22,030 nucleotides of DNA from positions 1-22,030 of the forward strand of contig JAUXBK010000012.1 of the NCBI GenBank assembly GCA_030619405.1. Reading direction: 5' to 3'. Of this stretch, positions 14,669-22,030 are shown piece after piece (position 1 is the stretch's first letter; each line of letters opens with the position of its first letter). The stretch is from Sedimenticola sp. GTDB taxonomy: Bacteria > Pseudomonadota > Gammaproteobacteria > Chromatiales > Chromatiaceae. Under the pieces are notes generated by a model. That model did no database searches. It was not told where the DNA came from and worked only from the letters and a program-made list of their open reading frames with translations. A program made the position numbers and the translations under genes.

Positions 14669-16144
14669 TCAAAAACCCGACGGCTCCTGACTGCGCTGGA
14701 GACCATATTTCCGCAGTTTTTCGACCAAAGTAGTGCGCCGCATGTTGAGTCTTTTGGCGGCGTGTGCGACCACCCCGTCGGATTCGTCCAGCGCCTGACG
14801 TATCAGCCCCATCTCCATATTGCTCAGGTGAACCTTCAGGTCGATCCCCTCATTGGGCAACCGGGGAACACTGACCACCGTCTCAGGTTCATCCCCCTGC
14901 ATGTTGACCAGCGGCAACTCACCGGTTTCTCCGGCAACGGTGAAGCCGGCGCGAAACTTTTCCGGCAACTCTTTGACGTCGACCACACCATAGGGAAACA
15001 GAATCGCCAACCGCTCGATCAGATTGGCCAGCTCCCGCACATTGCCCGGCCAGCTGTAATGGGCCAGGGTCATGACCGCCATCGGTGTCAATCTGACTGA
15101 ACCCCGCTTCTCGGTCTCGATTCGAGAAATGAGGTCATTGACCAGCACCGGGATATCCTCCACCCGCTCCCGCAGGGGTGGCATGTCGATTGGAAAGACA
15201 TTGAGACGGTAATAGAGATCTTCACGGAACGCATTCTCCTTGATTGCCCGTTCCAGATCCCGGTGGGTGGCAGCGACGATCCTCACGTCGCAGTGAATGG
15301 TCTTGTTGCTTCCCACCCGCTCGAAATTGCGTTCCTGCAGCACCCGTAGCAGCTTCACCTGCATCGGCAGGCTCATATCGCCGATTTCGTCCAGGAACAA
15401 GGTACCTCCCTGGGCCATTTCGAAACGCCCCTGCCGGGAATTTATAGCACCGGTGAATGCCCCCTTTTCATGCCCGAACAGTTCACTCTCCAGCAGTTCC
15501 GAGGGGATGGCACCACAATTGACCGGTACGAAGGGCTTGCCACGGCGGCTGGAGTTGTAGTGGAGCTTGCGGGCCACCACCTCTTTGCCGGTGCCAGACT
15601 CACCCAGGATCAGGACTGTGGCCTCGGTGTCTGCCACCTGCTCGATCAGCTTATTGATACGGCGGGTGGCACGGCTGTTGCCGGAAAGGCTGCGAAACAG
15701 CTCCAGCGGACGCTTCCCGGTCTTTTTCCCGGCCTGCTGTTCCTGATAGATCTGCGCCTTGTGGAGCATGTTGAGCAGCACGTCATAACGGGCCGGCAGG
15801 CTCAGGATACCCAGGAACTGGGGACCGGGTCTGACGCCGGCCGCTACCTCGTTATCTCCTCTTATCTTGAAAAATGCCGGTTTGGTGGTTGCATTTTCCA
15901 GGACATCGACCAGCTCTCCGGTCTCTTTTTCGGTCATCCCCGGTCCCAGGATGACGGTCAGCGGGTTGCCCTCGTCGTAGTGGGTCAGACGCTCTGCCAG
16001 CGTACTGTAGTCTGTTATAATTTCTACTGAATAATCAATAAATTCCAGAATATTTCTTAAGTAATTAATTCGATCTTGATCTTGATCGGCAAGGAATACG
16101 TATCCAGTTGCCAGATTTTCGAATAATCCTGCCTGACCGCTCAT
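14669..16144 (-). CDS. flrA: Flagellar master regulator FlrA/FleQ (sigma-54-dependent activator)
   Basis: This 491-residue protein has the FleQ plan. The N-terminal receiver-like domain (about 14-130) lacks a clear phospho-acceptor, as in the family. The AAA+ domain (about 145-390) has Walker A GESGTGKE at 181-188, GAFTGA at 228-233 and LFLDEIG at 249-255. A C-terminal Fis-type helix-turn-helix holds AAKRLNMRRTTLVEKLRKYGL. It is the top activator of polar flagellar genes with sigma-54, and in Pseudomonas the AAA+ domain binds c-di-GMP to connect motility with exopolysaccharide. It lies upstream of flrC and fliE-J on the same strand, the usual FleQ context. ATG 16144 has no strong ribosome-binding site, but no alternative in-frame start is better. 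The phrase PYGVVDVKELPEKFR is FleQ-like. Confidence 0.95.
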   Translation of the reverse strand: MSGQAGLFENLATGYVFLADQDQDRINYLRNILEFIDYSVEIITDYSTLAERLTHYDEGNPLTVILGPGMTEKETGELVDVLENATTKPAFFKIRGDNEVAAGVRPGPQFLGILSLPARYDVLLNMLHKAQIYQEQQAGKKTGKRPLELFRSLSGNSRATRRINKLIEQVADTEATVLILGESGTGKEVVARKLHYNSSRRGKPFVPVNCGAIPSELLESELFGHEKGAFTGAINSRQGRFEMAQGGTLFLDEIGDMSLPMQVKLLRVLQERNFERVGSNKTIHCDVRIVAATHRDLERAIKENAFREDLYYRLNVFPIDMPPLRERVEDIPVLVNDLISRIETEKRGSVRLTPMAVMTLAHYSWPGNVRELANLIERLAILFPYGVVDVKELPEKFRAGFTVAGETGELPLVNMQGDEPETVVSVPRLPNEGIDLKVHLSNMEMGLIRQALDESDGVVAHAAKRLNMRRTTLVEKLRKYGLQRSQEPSGF

Positions 16145-16289
16145 TGCTGCAAAATGCTCCCTTCTTTCATAGACTGTCCGTTGAACAAATCAAACCCCTG
16201 TGCGCAACTATTCAGGCAGCTGCCATATCCGTCGATGACTGTGTGTTTACTTCAGGTTATACAAAAAGTTAAGCATTATCCGATCTGTA

Positions 16290-16323
16290 TGTCAAAATAA
16301 TGTCATTTCGACATGAGATGACA
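16290..16323. promoter_or_regulatory. Cluster of TGTCA/TGACA half-sites upstream of flrA
   Basis: TGTCA at 16290-16294 and TGTCAT at 16301-16306 are followed by the inverted ATGACA at 16318-16323. The inner pair forms a 6-bp inverted repeat with an 11-base spacer, a size suited to a dimeric DNA-binding protein. The regulator is unknown; the call is only a pattern. Confidence 0.3.
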
Positions 16324-16355
16324 TTCTGCGACTGGATTTAAAAATGAGGGTCTGA

Positions 16356-16433
16356 CGATCGGTATGCGTTCACGAACAAAAAAATGTCCGCGGCTAAATA
16401 TCTTTATGATCCCGTGAACGGTTACGACGATCG
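16356..16433. repeat. Imperfect palindrome upstream of flrA
   Basis: CGATCG (16356-16361) and CGTTCACG (16367-16374) are mirrored by CGTGAACG (16413-16420) and CGATCG (16428-16433), with an AT-rich interior. It could be a decayed small inverted-repeat element or a structured leader. Confidence 0.35.
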
Positions 16434-16507
16434 CTACGCTGATTTGTGATTGCGCGCCCCAGGTTAGGATGTACCCCCTCCGCTGGGCAAAACGGTGTTT
16501 CCGCACC

Positions 16508-16536
16508 TTGACATGGGTTGCTCACCCCCTTAGAAA
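16508..16536 (+). promoter_or_regulatory. Candidate sigma-70 promoter for the CorC-type gene
   Basis: A perfect -35 TTGACA (16508-16513) is followed after 17 bases by TAGAAA (16531-16536), which matches 4 of 6 positions of the -10 consensus. The start of transcription would be near 16543, about 30 bases before the TTG start. Confidence 0.45.
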
Positions 16537-16572
16537 CATACTCTAATCTTCAGTTGACCAGGGCCTCCCCAC

Positions 16573-17862
16573 TTGAGTGAAATATCGACCACGACGCTGT
16601 TTGTCATACTCGGCCTCCTTATTGTCCTGTCCGCCTTCTTCTCCGGCTCCGAGACCGCGCTGATGACGCTCAACCGGTATCGTCTGAAACACAAGGCGAA
16701 GGCGGGTCACCCCGGTGCCGTCCGCGCCAGCCGCCTGCTGCTGCGCCCCGACCGGTTGATCGGATTGATTCTGCTGGGCAACAACTTCGTCAACATTCTG
16801 GCATCATCTCTTGCCACTATCATCGCCCTGCGACTTGGCGGAGAGGGTGCCATCGCCATTGCCGCCGGATTGCTGACACTGGTGATCCTGATCTTTGCGG
16901 AGGTGGCCCCCAAGACCCTGGCCGCCCTGAAGCCCGAGCGGCTCGCCTTCCCCGCCGCATTCGTCTACACACCATTGCTGAAACTCCTCTACCCCATCGT
17001 CTGGCTGGTCAACGGCTTGGCCAACGGACTGCTGAAAAGCTTCGGCGTCTCACCGGAGGATATGGATGGTCAGGCATTGAGCAAGGAGGAGTTGAGGACA
17101 GTGGTGCTGGAGGCTGGTGCCATGATCCCCAGGAAACACCAGCGTATGCTGCTCAATATTCTGGACCTGGAAAAGGCTCAAGTGGAGCAGATCATGATTC
17201 CCCGTAACGAAGTGGAAGGCATCGAACTGGAAGAGCCCATCGAAGAGATCCTGCAGCAACTCGAAAACAGCCCCTACACCCGTCTTCCGGTGTTCGAAGA
17301 TGGTATCGACCACATCGTAGGTATCCTGCACATGCGAAAAGTGATGCACGCACTCACCCATGGTGAGCTGACGAAACAGGTGATCCGGAAGATCTGCGAC
17401 CCGCCCTACTATATTCCCGAGGGTACCTCACTCAACACCCAGTTGCTCAATTTTCAGCGCAAGAAACAGCGGGTCGGTCTGGTGGTGGACGAGTATGGGG
17501 ATGTGCTCGGGCTGCTGACGCTGGTGGATCTGCTGGAAGAGATCGTCGGTGAGTTCTCGACCGACCCGTCGGACAGCGTGCAGGAGGTCCAGCCACAGGA
17601 GGAAGGCAGCTTCCTGGTGGCAGGGAGTGCCAGCGTAAAGGATCTGGTGCGTACTTTTCACTGGGAACTGCCCACCGACGGGCCACGTACCATCAACGGG
17701 CTGATCATCGACTACATGGAGACCATTCCGGAGCCTGGCACCAGCCTGCTGTTGCACGGCTACCCGGTCGAGATACTCCAGACCCAGGACAATGCGGTCA
17801 GGATGATCCGGATACAGCCGGACCGACGGCGTCCGCCGTCGAAAGCCGATTCGGATTCCTGA
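16573..17862 (+). CDS. CNNM/CorC-HlyC family transporter (DUF21-CBS-CorC)
   Basis: This 429-residue inner-membrane protein has a DUF21/CNNM membrane domain (about 1-190) with hydrophobic segments near 7-29, 60-85, 90-112 and 125-150. A pair of CBS domains follows (about 200-330, with IMIPRNEVEGIELEEPIEEI and VVDEYGDVLGLLTLVDLLEEIVGE), then a C-terminal CorC/HlyC domain (about 340-420, with GSASVKDLV and DGPRTINGLIIDYM). Family members are linked to magnesium or cobalt efflux. SAFFSGSETALMTLNRYRL is the typical first helix. No ATG precedes this helix, so TTG 16573 is the likely start; its ribosome-binding site is weak. The specific ion cannot be read from sequence. Confidence 0.9.
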   Translation: MSEISTTTLFVILGLLIVLSAFFSGSETALMTLNRYRLKHKAKAGHPGAVRASRLLLRPDRLIGLILLGNNFVNILASSLATIIALRLGGEGAIAIAAGLLTLVILIFAEVAPKTLAALKPERLAFPAAFVYTPLLKLLYPIVWLVNGLANGLLKSFGVSPEDMDGQALSKEELRTVVLEAGAMIPRKHQRMLLNILDLEKAQVEQIMIPRNEVEGIELEEPIEEILQQLENSPYTRLPVFEDGIDHIVGILHMRKVMHALTHGELTKQVIRKICDPPYYIPEGTSLNTQLLNFQRKKQRVGLVVDEYGDVLGLLTLVDLLEEIVGEFSTDPSDSVQEVQPQEEGSFLVAGSASVKDLVRTFHWELPTDGPRTINGLIIDYMETIPEPGTSLLLHGYPVEILQTQDNAVRMIRIQPDRRRPPSKADSDS

Positions 17863-17916
17863 AGAAATTTTCAGACCTGCCGCCATAGAGTGACAGCAGA
17901 AACCAGAGGGAGAGGC

Positions 17917-18273
17917 ATGACCACGGAGCAACGACGCTTCCACCGGATCCTGTTCGACGCGCCAGTCAGGATCAGAGAGGGTGACAACGAGCACATAACC
18001 ACCCTGGTGGACATCTCCCTGAATGGGGCACTGGTGCTGCGCCCGGAGACCTGGTCCCTGCAGCGTGGCGACAGCGTTCGGCTGATCGTGCTGCTGGACG
18101 ACAGCAAAGCCCGCATCCACATGCAGACGGAGGTGGCACACCAGAGCGAGGATACCATCGGCCTGCGCTGCGTCACCATTGACATGGAAAGCATCGGACA
18201 TCTCAGACGACTGGTCGAACTGAACCTGGGGGACCAGACGCTGCTGGAGCGTGACCTGACCGCATTGGGCTGA
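17917..18273 (+). CDS. PilZ domain protein, likely c-di-GMP receptor
   Basis: This 118-residue single-domain protein carries both PilZ c-di-GMP signatures: the RxxxR motif in RRFHR near residues 5-9, followed by FDAPVRI, and DxSxxG in DISLNGAL around 33-40. It should bind c-di-GMP and relay it to motility or polysaccharide functions. ATG 17917 follows GGGAGAGG, a good ribosome-binding site; an in-frame GTG at 17890 is less likely. It lies 54 bases after the CorC-type gene and may be co-transcribed with it. The nearby FlrA regulator gives a plausible c-di-GMP context, but a direct link is inference. Confidence 0.88.
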   Translation: MTTEQRRFHRILFDAPVRIREGDNEHITTLVDISLNGALVLRPETWSLQRGDSVRLIVLLDDSKARIHMQTEVAHQSEDTIGLRCVTIDMESIGHLRRLVELNLGDQTLLERDLTALG

Positions 18274-18333
18274 TCAGCTCCATCCCGTCACACCACTGGA
18301 TCTTTTACCTGCCTTCCCGGTCGGTTTTCGCTG

Positions 18334-18339
18334 TATAAT
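18334..18339 (+). promoter_or_regulatory. Consensus -10 box upstream of dapL
   Basis: A perfect TATAAT is followed by a GC-rich discriminator (AGCGCGC) before the expected start near 18346. No good -35 hexamer is present at 16-18 bases, so activation or weak basal use is possible. GC-rich discriminators are typical of promoters under stringent (ppGpp) control. Confidence 0.45.
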
Positions 18340-18394
18340 AGCGCGCTTTTGAACCGCCGGATTGCCGGGTCCCGTCCAGAATTCAAGGTGTGAC

Positions 18395-19615
18395 ATGATC
18401 AAGATCAACGAGAACTATCTCAAGCTCCAGGCCTCTTACCTCTTCTCCGACATCGCCAGGCGGGTCTCGACTTACCAGCAGGCGAACCCGGAGCAGAATC
18501 TGATCAAACTGGGTATCGGCGACGTAACCCGGGCCCTGCCGGCGGCCTGCGTCGAGGCGTTCCACGCCGCAGTGGATGAGATGGCGAGCGACAGCACCTT
18601 TCGTGGTTACGGACCGGAGCAGGGCTATGACTTCCTGCGTGAGGTGATCGCCCGGGAGGATTTCCAGGCCCGGGGCGCCGCCATCGAGGCCGACGAAATT
18701 TTCGTCAGCGATGGCGCCAAGTGTGATTCCGGAAATTTTCAGGAGATCTTCTCCAGCGACATCCGAGTGGCCATCCCGGACCCGGTCTATCCGGTCTATG
18801 TCGACACCAACGTCATGGCGGGCCGCACCGGCGAGGCCCGGGATGGCCGCTACGAAGGGCTGGTCTACCTGAACGGAAACAGCGACAACGGCTTCATCCC
18901 CGATCTGCCGGAGCAGCCGGTGGATCTGATCTACCTCTGCTTTCCCAACAACCCCACCGGCGCCATGGCGACCCGGGAGCAGTTGCAAAAGTGGGTCGAC
19001 TACGCCCGCGAGAACCGGGCGATCATCCTCTACGATGCGGCCTACGAGGCGTTCATCCAGGACGACTCCCTGCCCCACTCTATCTACGAACTGGAGGGTT
19101 CGCGGGAGGTGGCGGTGGAGTTCCGCAGTTTTTCGAAGACCGCCGGCTTTACCGGCACCCGCTGCGCCTTCACCGTGGTCCCGAAGTCCTGCATGGCCTA
19201 TACCGAATCGGGAGAGGCAGTCCCGGTGCATGACCTCTGGAACCGCCGCCACACCACCAAGTTCAACAGCGTCTCTTATCCGGTGCAGCGGGCGGCCGAG
19301 GCAGTCTACAGCCCGGAAGGCAAGGGCCAAGTGAAGGAGCTGGTCGCCTATTACCTGAACAATGCCCGCTATATCCGGGAAAACATGGAGGCACTCGGCT
19401 ACCGCTGTATCGGTGGGGAAAACTCGCCTTATATCTGGATCGATGGAAAAACCGACTCCTGGGAGTTTTTCGACCGGCTGTTGAACGATGCCGGTGTGGT
19501 CTGCACCCCGGGTGCCGGCTTTGGAAAGTGTGGTGAAGGGTACATCCGAATCAGCGCCTTCAACAGCTTCGAAAATGTCCGGGAAGCCATGACCCGAATC
19601 AGCAACTCTCTGTAA
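18395..19615 (+). CDS. dapL: LL-diaminopimelate aminotransferase DapL
   Basis: This 406-residue PLP enzyme would convert tetrahydrodipicolinate directly to LL-diaminopimelate with glutamate as amino donor, bypassing the acylated DapD/DapC/DapE steps. The N-terminus MIKINENYLKLQASYLFSDIARRV, KLGIGDVTRALP, FVSDGAKCDSGNFQEIF, PDPVYPVYVDTNVMAGRTG and CFPNNPTGA are characteristic of DapL. The PLP lysine is Lys248 in SFSKTAGFTG. The length fits. ATG 18395 follows AAGGTG; the open frame begins 11 codons earlier without family similarity. It is followed after 13 bases by lysA, so the pair makes lysine and peptidoglycan precursors. Confidence 0.95.
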   Translation: MIKINENYLKLQASYLFSDIARRVSTYQQANPEQNLIKLGIGDVTRALPAACVEAFHAAVDEMASDSTFRGYGPEQGYDFLREVIAREDFQARGAAIEADEIFVSDGAKCDSGNFQEIFSSDIRVAIPDPVYPVYVDTNVMAGRTGEARDGRYEGLVYLNGNSDNGFIPDLPEQPVDLIYLCFPNNPTGAMATREQLQKWVDYARENRAIILYDAAYEAFIQDDSLPHSIYELEGSREVAVEFRSFSKTAGFTGTRCAFTVVPKSCMAYTESGEAVPVHDLWNRRHTTKFNSVSYPVQRAAEAVYSPEGKGQVKELVAYYLNNARYIRENMEALGYRCIGGENSPYIWIDGKTDSWEFFDRLLNDAGVVCTPGAGFGKCGEGYIRISAFNSFENVREAMTRISNSL

Positions 19616-19628
19616 GGGTGATTCCCCA

Positions 19629-20882
19629 ATGCCGATATCCAAAGATTTCGAACGACGACTCTCCACATCACTGCGCCCCATCGTCGACCACTACGGCACC
19701 CCGTTCCATCTCTATGACGAGAAAGGGGTCCGGGAGACCGGTGCGGCGCTGAAGGAGGCCTTCTCCGGCTTCGAGGGGTTCCGAGAGTATTTCGCCGTCA
19801 AGGCACTGCCCAACCCGGAGATCATGCATATCATGCGCTCCATGGGGTTCGGCTTGGACTGCAGTTCCATCGCGGAACTGCAACTCAGCCGGAAGGTCGG
19901 GGCCCGGGGGGAGGAGATCATGTTCACCTCGAACAACACCAGCCGGGTAGAGTTCGAGGCTGCAGAGGCGGAGGGGGGCTCGATCCTGAACCTGGATGAC
20001 ATCTCTCTGATCGACAAGGTCCCCCGGATGCCGGAGCTGATCTGCTTCCGCTACAACCCCGGAGGACGCAGGACCGGCAACGACATCATCGGCAACCCGA
20101 TCGAGGCCAAATACGGTGTCTCCCACAATCAGTTGCTGGACGCCTATCGACGCGCCCAGGCACGGGGTGCCAGGCGCTTTGGACTGCACACCATGCTCGC
20201 CTCCAACGAGCTGGACTACAGCTACATGGTGGAGACCACCCGTATGTTACTGGAAGTGGTCGAATGGCTGTCGGAATCGCTGGATATCACCTTTGAGTTC
20301 ATCAATATCGGCGGCGGCCTGGGGATTCCCTACCGTCCGGACCAGACGCCGCTCGATATCCACGCCATGGCACAGGAGATCGGCGCAGAATTCGACCGCT
20401 TCCGAAGCCGCTACGGCTATGCCCCCCGGCTCTATATGGAGAGCGGGCGTTTCATGACCGGCCCCCATGGGGTGCTGGTCACCCGGGCCATCAACCGCAA
20501 GGTGATCTACCGCACCTATGTGGGGATGGATGCCTGTATGTCGGCCCTGATGCGCCCTGGGATGTACGGTGCCTATCACCACATCGACGTACTGGGAAAA
20601 GAGGCGGTGCAGGAGACGGTGGACGTGGTCGGATCTCTGTGCGAAAACAATGACAAGTTTGCCATTCAGCGCGCTCTGCCAAAAATCGAGGCGGAGGATA
20701 TCCTCTACATCCACGATACCGGCGCCCATGGCCATGCCATGGGATTCAACTACAATGGCAAGGTCCGCCCCAAAGAGCTGCTGCTGCGCAGTGATGGAAC
20801 GGTGGGACTGATTCGCCGCGAAGAGACCCTGGATGACTACTTCGCCACCCTGGAGTTCGAGCCGGACCGGATGGTCCTTTGA
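19629..20882 (+). CDS. lysA: Diaminopimelate decarboxylase
   Basis: This 417-residue fold-III PLP enzyme would decarboxylate meso-diaminopimelate to lysine. The PLP lysine is Lys58 in YFAVKALPNPEIM. DCSSIAELQLS, INIGGGLGIPY, ESGRFMTGPHGVLVTR and the catalytic Cys338 in SLCENNDKF follow, then HDTGAHGHAMGFNYNG near the C-terminus. AGGGTGA lies about 8 bases before ATG 19629, and only 13 bases separate it from dapL, so the two form an operon. The sequence is somewhat divergent from E. coli LysA. A related PLP decarboxylase of different substrate is possible, but the DapL neighbour makes LysA most likely. Confidence 0.88.
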   Translation: MPISKDFERRLSTSLRPIVDHYGTPFHLYDEKGVRETGAALKEAFSGFEGFREYFAVKALPNPEIMHIMRSMGFGLDCSSIAELQLSRKVGARGEEIMFTSNNTSRVEFEAAEAEGGSILNLDDISLIDKVPRMPELICFRYNPGGRRTGNDIIGNPIEAKYGVSHNQLLDAYRRAQARGARRFGLHTMLASNELDYSYMVETTRMLLEVVEWLSESLDITFEFINIGGGLGIPYRPDQTPLDIHAMAQEIGAEFDRFRSRYGYAPRLYMESGRFMTGPHGVLVTRAINRKVIYRTYVGMDACMSALMRPGMYGAYHHIDVLGKEAVQETVDVVGSLCENNDKFAIQRALPKIEAEDILYIHDTGAHGHAMGFNYNGKVRPKELLLRSDGTVGLIRREETLDDYFATLEFEPDRMVL

Positions 20883-20903
20883 GCAACCCGTCAGGAACCC
20901 GCC

Positions 20904-21566
20904 ATGAATGTCAGTGACGCCTTGAAAGCACGCCACGCCACCCGCGCCTTTCTGCCCCAGCCTGTTGAACAGGAGCAGATCCTGCGGATACTGGATGCGG
21001 CCCGCCACGCCCCTTCCGGAACCAACACCCAGCCCTGGCAGGTCGCGGTGGTCAGCGGCGACAAGAAGCAGCAGCTGCAGGAGCGGCTGCTGACTGCTTT
21101 CGCCGACGGCGAGAAGGGTGCCATGGACTACCAGTACTACCCGCTGAAATGGGAGTCCCCCTACCGGGACCGGCGCAAGGCTTGCGGTCTGCAGCTCTAC
21201 TCCACGCTCCGGATCAGCCGGGAGGAAAAACAGCGGCAGCGCGAGCTGTGGGCGGCCAACTACCGCGCCTTCGACGCCCCGGTGATGCTGCTCTTCTTCA
21301 TGGACCCATCGATGGAGACCGGTTCGTTTCTGGACTACGGCATGTTTCTCCAGTCGGTGATGCTGATGGCTATGGAAGAGGGTCTTGCCACCTGCCCCCA
21401 GGCCGCGCTGGCGGAGTATCCCGCCATCGTCAAACAGACCCTGGGTTACCCGGAAGAGAGCATCCTGATCTGCGGCATGGCCCTGGGCTACGAGGACCGG
21501 GATGCCCCGATAAACAGCTATCGGACCCCCCGGGAAGAGGTCGAATCCTTCACCCGCTTCTTCTGA
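20904..21566 (+). CDS. Nitroreductase family FMN-dependent oxidoreductase
   Basis: This 220-residue protein belongs to the nitroreductase superfamily: flavin enzymes that use NAD(P)H to reduce nitro, quinone or other substrates. RHATRAFLPQPV (10-21) and APSGTNTQPWQVAVV (36-50) form the FMN phosphate-binding region. Later stretches DYGMFLQSVMLMAMEEGLATCPQAAL and LICGMALGYED are typical for the second half. The substrate cannot be inferred. It begins 21 bases after lysA with AGGAAC upstream and is probably the last gene of that operon. An inverted-repeat element begins 2-10 bases after its stop codon. Confidence 0.9.
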   Translation: MNVSDALKARHATRAFLPQPVEQEQILRILDAARHAPSGTNTQPWQVAVVSGDKKQQLQERLLTAFADGEKGAMDYQYYPLKWESPYRDRRKACGLQLYSTLRISREEKQRQRELWAANYRAFDAPVMLLFFMDPSMETGSFLDYGMFLQSVMLMAMEEGLATCPQAALAEYPAIVKQTLGYPEESILICGMALGYEDRDAPINSYRTPREEVESFTRFF

Positions 21567-21567
21567 G

Positions 21568-21777
21568 GACATCCGGTAACTTCTCAATAACCCGAGGCAT
21601 TTTCGTAGGGGGGATAAGGCGCGCCCTCAGGCGTCCGATCCTGCGCCATAGTTATGCGCGCCGCATCCACCAACGGCCTGCCCACACAGTAACGCCCAGG
21701 CTGAATGGTGGATGCGCTGCGCTTATCCGCCCTACAGCACCCAGTCGCCCCGACTTATTGAGAAGCTACGACATCCG
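21568..21777. mobile_element. MITE-like element with terminal inverted repeats and 8-bp target duplication
   Basis: The terminal repeats are 21576-21590 (GTAACTTCTCAATAA) and 21755-21769 (TTATTGAGAAGCTAC), inverted with one mismatch in 15. They are bounded outside by the direct repeat GACATCCG at 21568-21575 and 21770-21777, which reads as a target-site duplication (9 bp if the next G is counted). Inner arms also pair: 21605-21622 with 21719-21735 (GCGCTTATCCGCCCTAC) and ATCCACCA near 21664-21671 with TGGTGGAT near 21706-21713. There is no transposase gene inside the 194-bp core. The insertion is right after the nitroreductase stop codon. Confidence 0.7.
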
Positions 21778-21818
21778 GCTGTAAGCAACCGACTTTGGTG
21801 TTTTTTTGCTTTATCGCC

Positions 21819-21844
21819 CGGTGCCTCATGCACCGAGCTTTTTC
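21819..21844 (+). terminator. Possible intrinsic terminator after the dapL-lysA-nitroreductase operon
   Basis: CGGTGC (21819-21824) and GCACCG (21830-21835) form a 6-bp stem with a 5-base loop, followed by AGC and TTTTTC. The stem is short but GC-rich. It lies downstream of the mobile-like element, so it could have been the native terminator of the operon before insertion. Confidence 0.45.
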
Positions 21845-22030
21845 TTGCTCCGGGGACAAGTTCTCACCGCTTTCCGCCGGATACCCTTTCCGTTATCCGT
21901 TATCACATCTAATACCTAGATCCTGCAAGTATTCGCACGCACATAGCACAACCTCTTGTCCCGTATAGCGATATGAAAAATCTTGGAAATCACAATAAGG
22001 ATTCCACGCAATTTTTCATTCGCTCTACGA
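21845..22030. other. Non-coding tail of the window
   Basis: I see no supported gene here. An imperfect palindrome occupies 21973-22019 (ATGAAAAAT against ATTTTTCAT, with TGGAA and TTCCA inside). The ATG at 21973 opens a frame to the window end but has no ribosome-binding site. Confidence 0.35.

Larger units (their letters stand above)
16145..16572. other. Intergenic region between divergent flrA and the CorC-type gene
   Basis: These 428 bases are non-coding and noticeably AT-richer than the neighbours. They hold TGTCA half-sites (16290-16323), an imperfect palindrome (16356-16433) and a candidate promoter for the downstream transporter. A small minus-strand open frame at 16303-16506 looks accidental. 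The flrA promoter must lie here, but I cannot place it with confidence. Confidence 0.55.

Noticed and set aside
16303..16506. 67-codon minus-strand frame upstream of flrA
   Set aside because: It has no family match and no good start signal, and it overlaps the palindromic control region.
18383..19681. 432-codon open frame on the minus strand opposite dapL
   Set aside because: It is antisense to a clearly identified gene and has no domain-like sequence.
21712..21912. 66-codon plus-strand frame after the nitroreductase
   Set aside because: It crosses the inverted-repeat element and the candidate terminator and has no recognisable family.
21973..22030. Possible start of a gene running off the right edge
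   Set aside because: It has no ribosome-binding site, only 19 codons are visible, and the ATG is inside a palindrome.

Overview
The window (about 22 kb, GC-rich, dense gene packing) looks like chromosome of a free-living or symbiotic gammaproteobacterium with a polar-type flagellar system. The FlrA/FleQ and FlrC/FleR regulators directly next to fliEFGHIJ, an exosortase-type exopolysaccharide sugar transferase, RdgC, and a DapL-LysA pair suggest a Chromatiales-like lineage. That placement is an inference from gene content, not a search result.

Layout. (1) 1-2769: a polysaccharide locus with a truncated EpsB_2-type sugar transferase (minus strand, running off the left edge) divergent from a TviB-type UDP-sugar dehydrogenase. 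(2) 2776-3687: rdgC, convergent with tviB. (3) 3741-3958: a MITE-like inverted-repeat element. (4) 4048-5413: overlapping amrB (MEMO) and amrA (AMMECR1). (5) 5525-7549: a fliK-flhX pair flanked on both sides by related inverted-repeat elements, the left one carrying a relic of a GxxExxY-family gene. (6) 7580-16144: a minus-strand flagellar block transcribed flrA, flrC, fliE, fliF, fliG, fliH, fliI, fliJ. The kinase gene flrB/fleS, expected between flrA and flrC, is absent, and the FlrC receiver domain is visibly degenerate. (7) 16573-18273: a CNNM/CorC-type transporter and a PilZ-domain protein. (8) 18395-21566: dapL, lysA and a nitroreductase, closely spaced on the plus strand. (9) 21568-21777: a non-coding inverted-repeat element bounded by an 8-9 bp direct repeat that looks like a target-site duplication, followed by a possible terminator and a non-coding tail.

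How the genes work together. FlrA is the expected sigma-54 master activator. It would switch on flrC, which in turn drives the basal body and export genes (FliE rod junction, FliF MS ring, FliG rotor, FliH-FliI-FliJ export ATPase complex). FliK and the FlhB-like FlhX belong to hook-length and export-switch control, and the PilZ protein is a likely c-di-GMP receptor. DapL and LysA together give a short route to meso-diaminopimelate and lysine.

No clearly new multi-gene system is visible. The observations most worth following are the missing FlrB with a degraded FlrC receiver, the repeat-flanked and oppositely oriented fliK-flhX module, and the several palindromic mobile-like elements.
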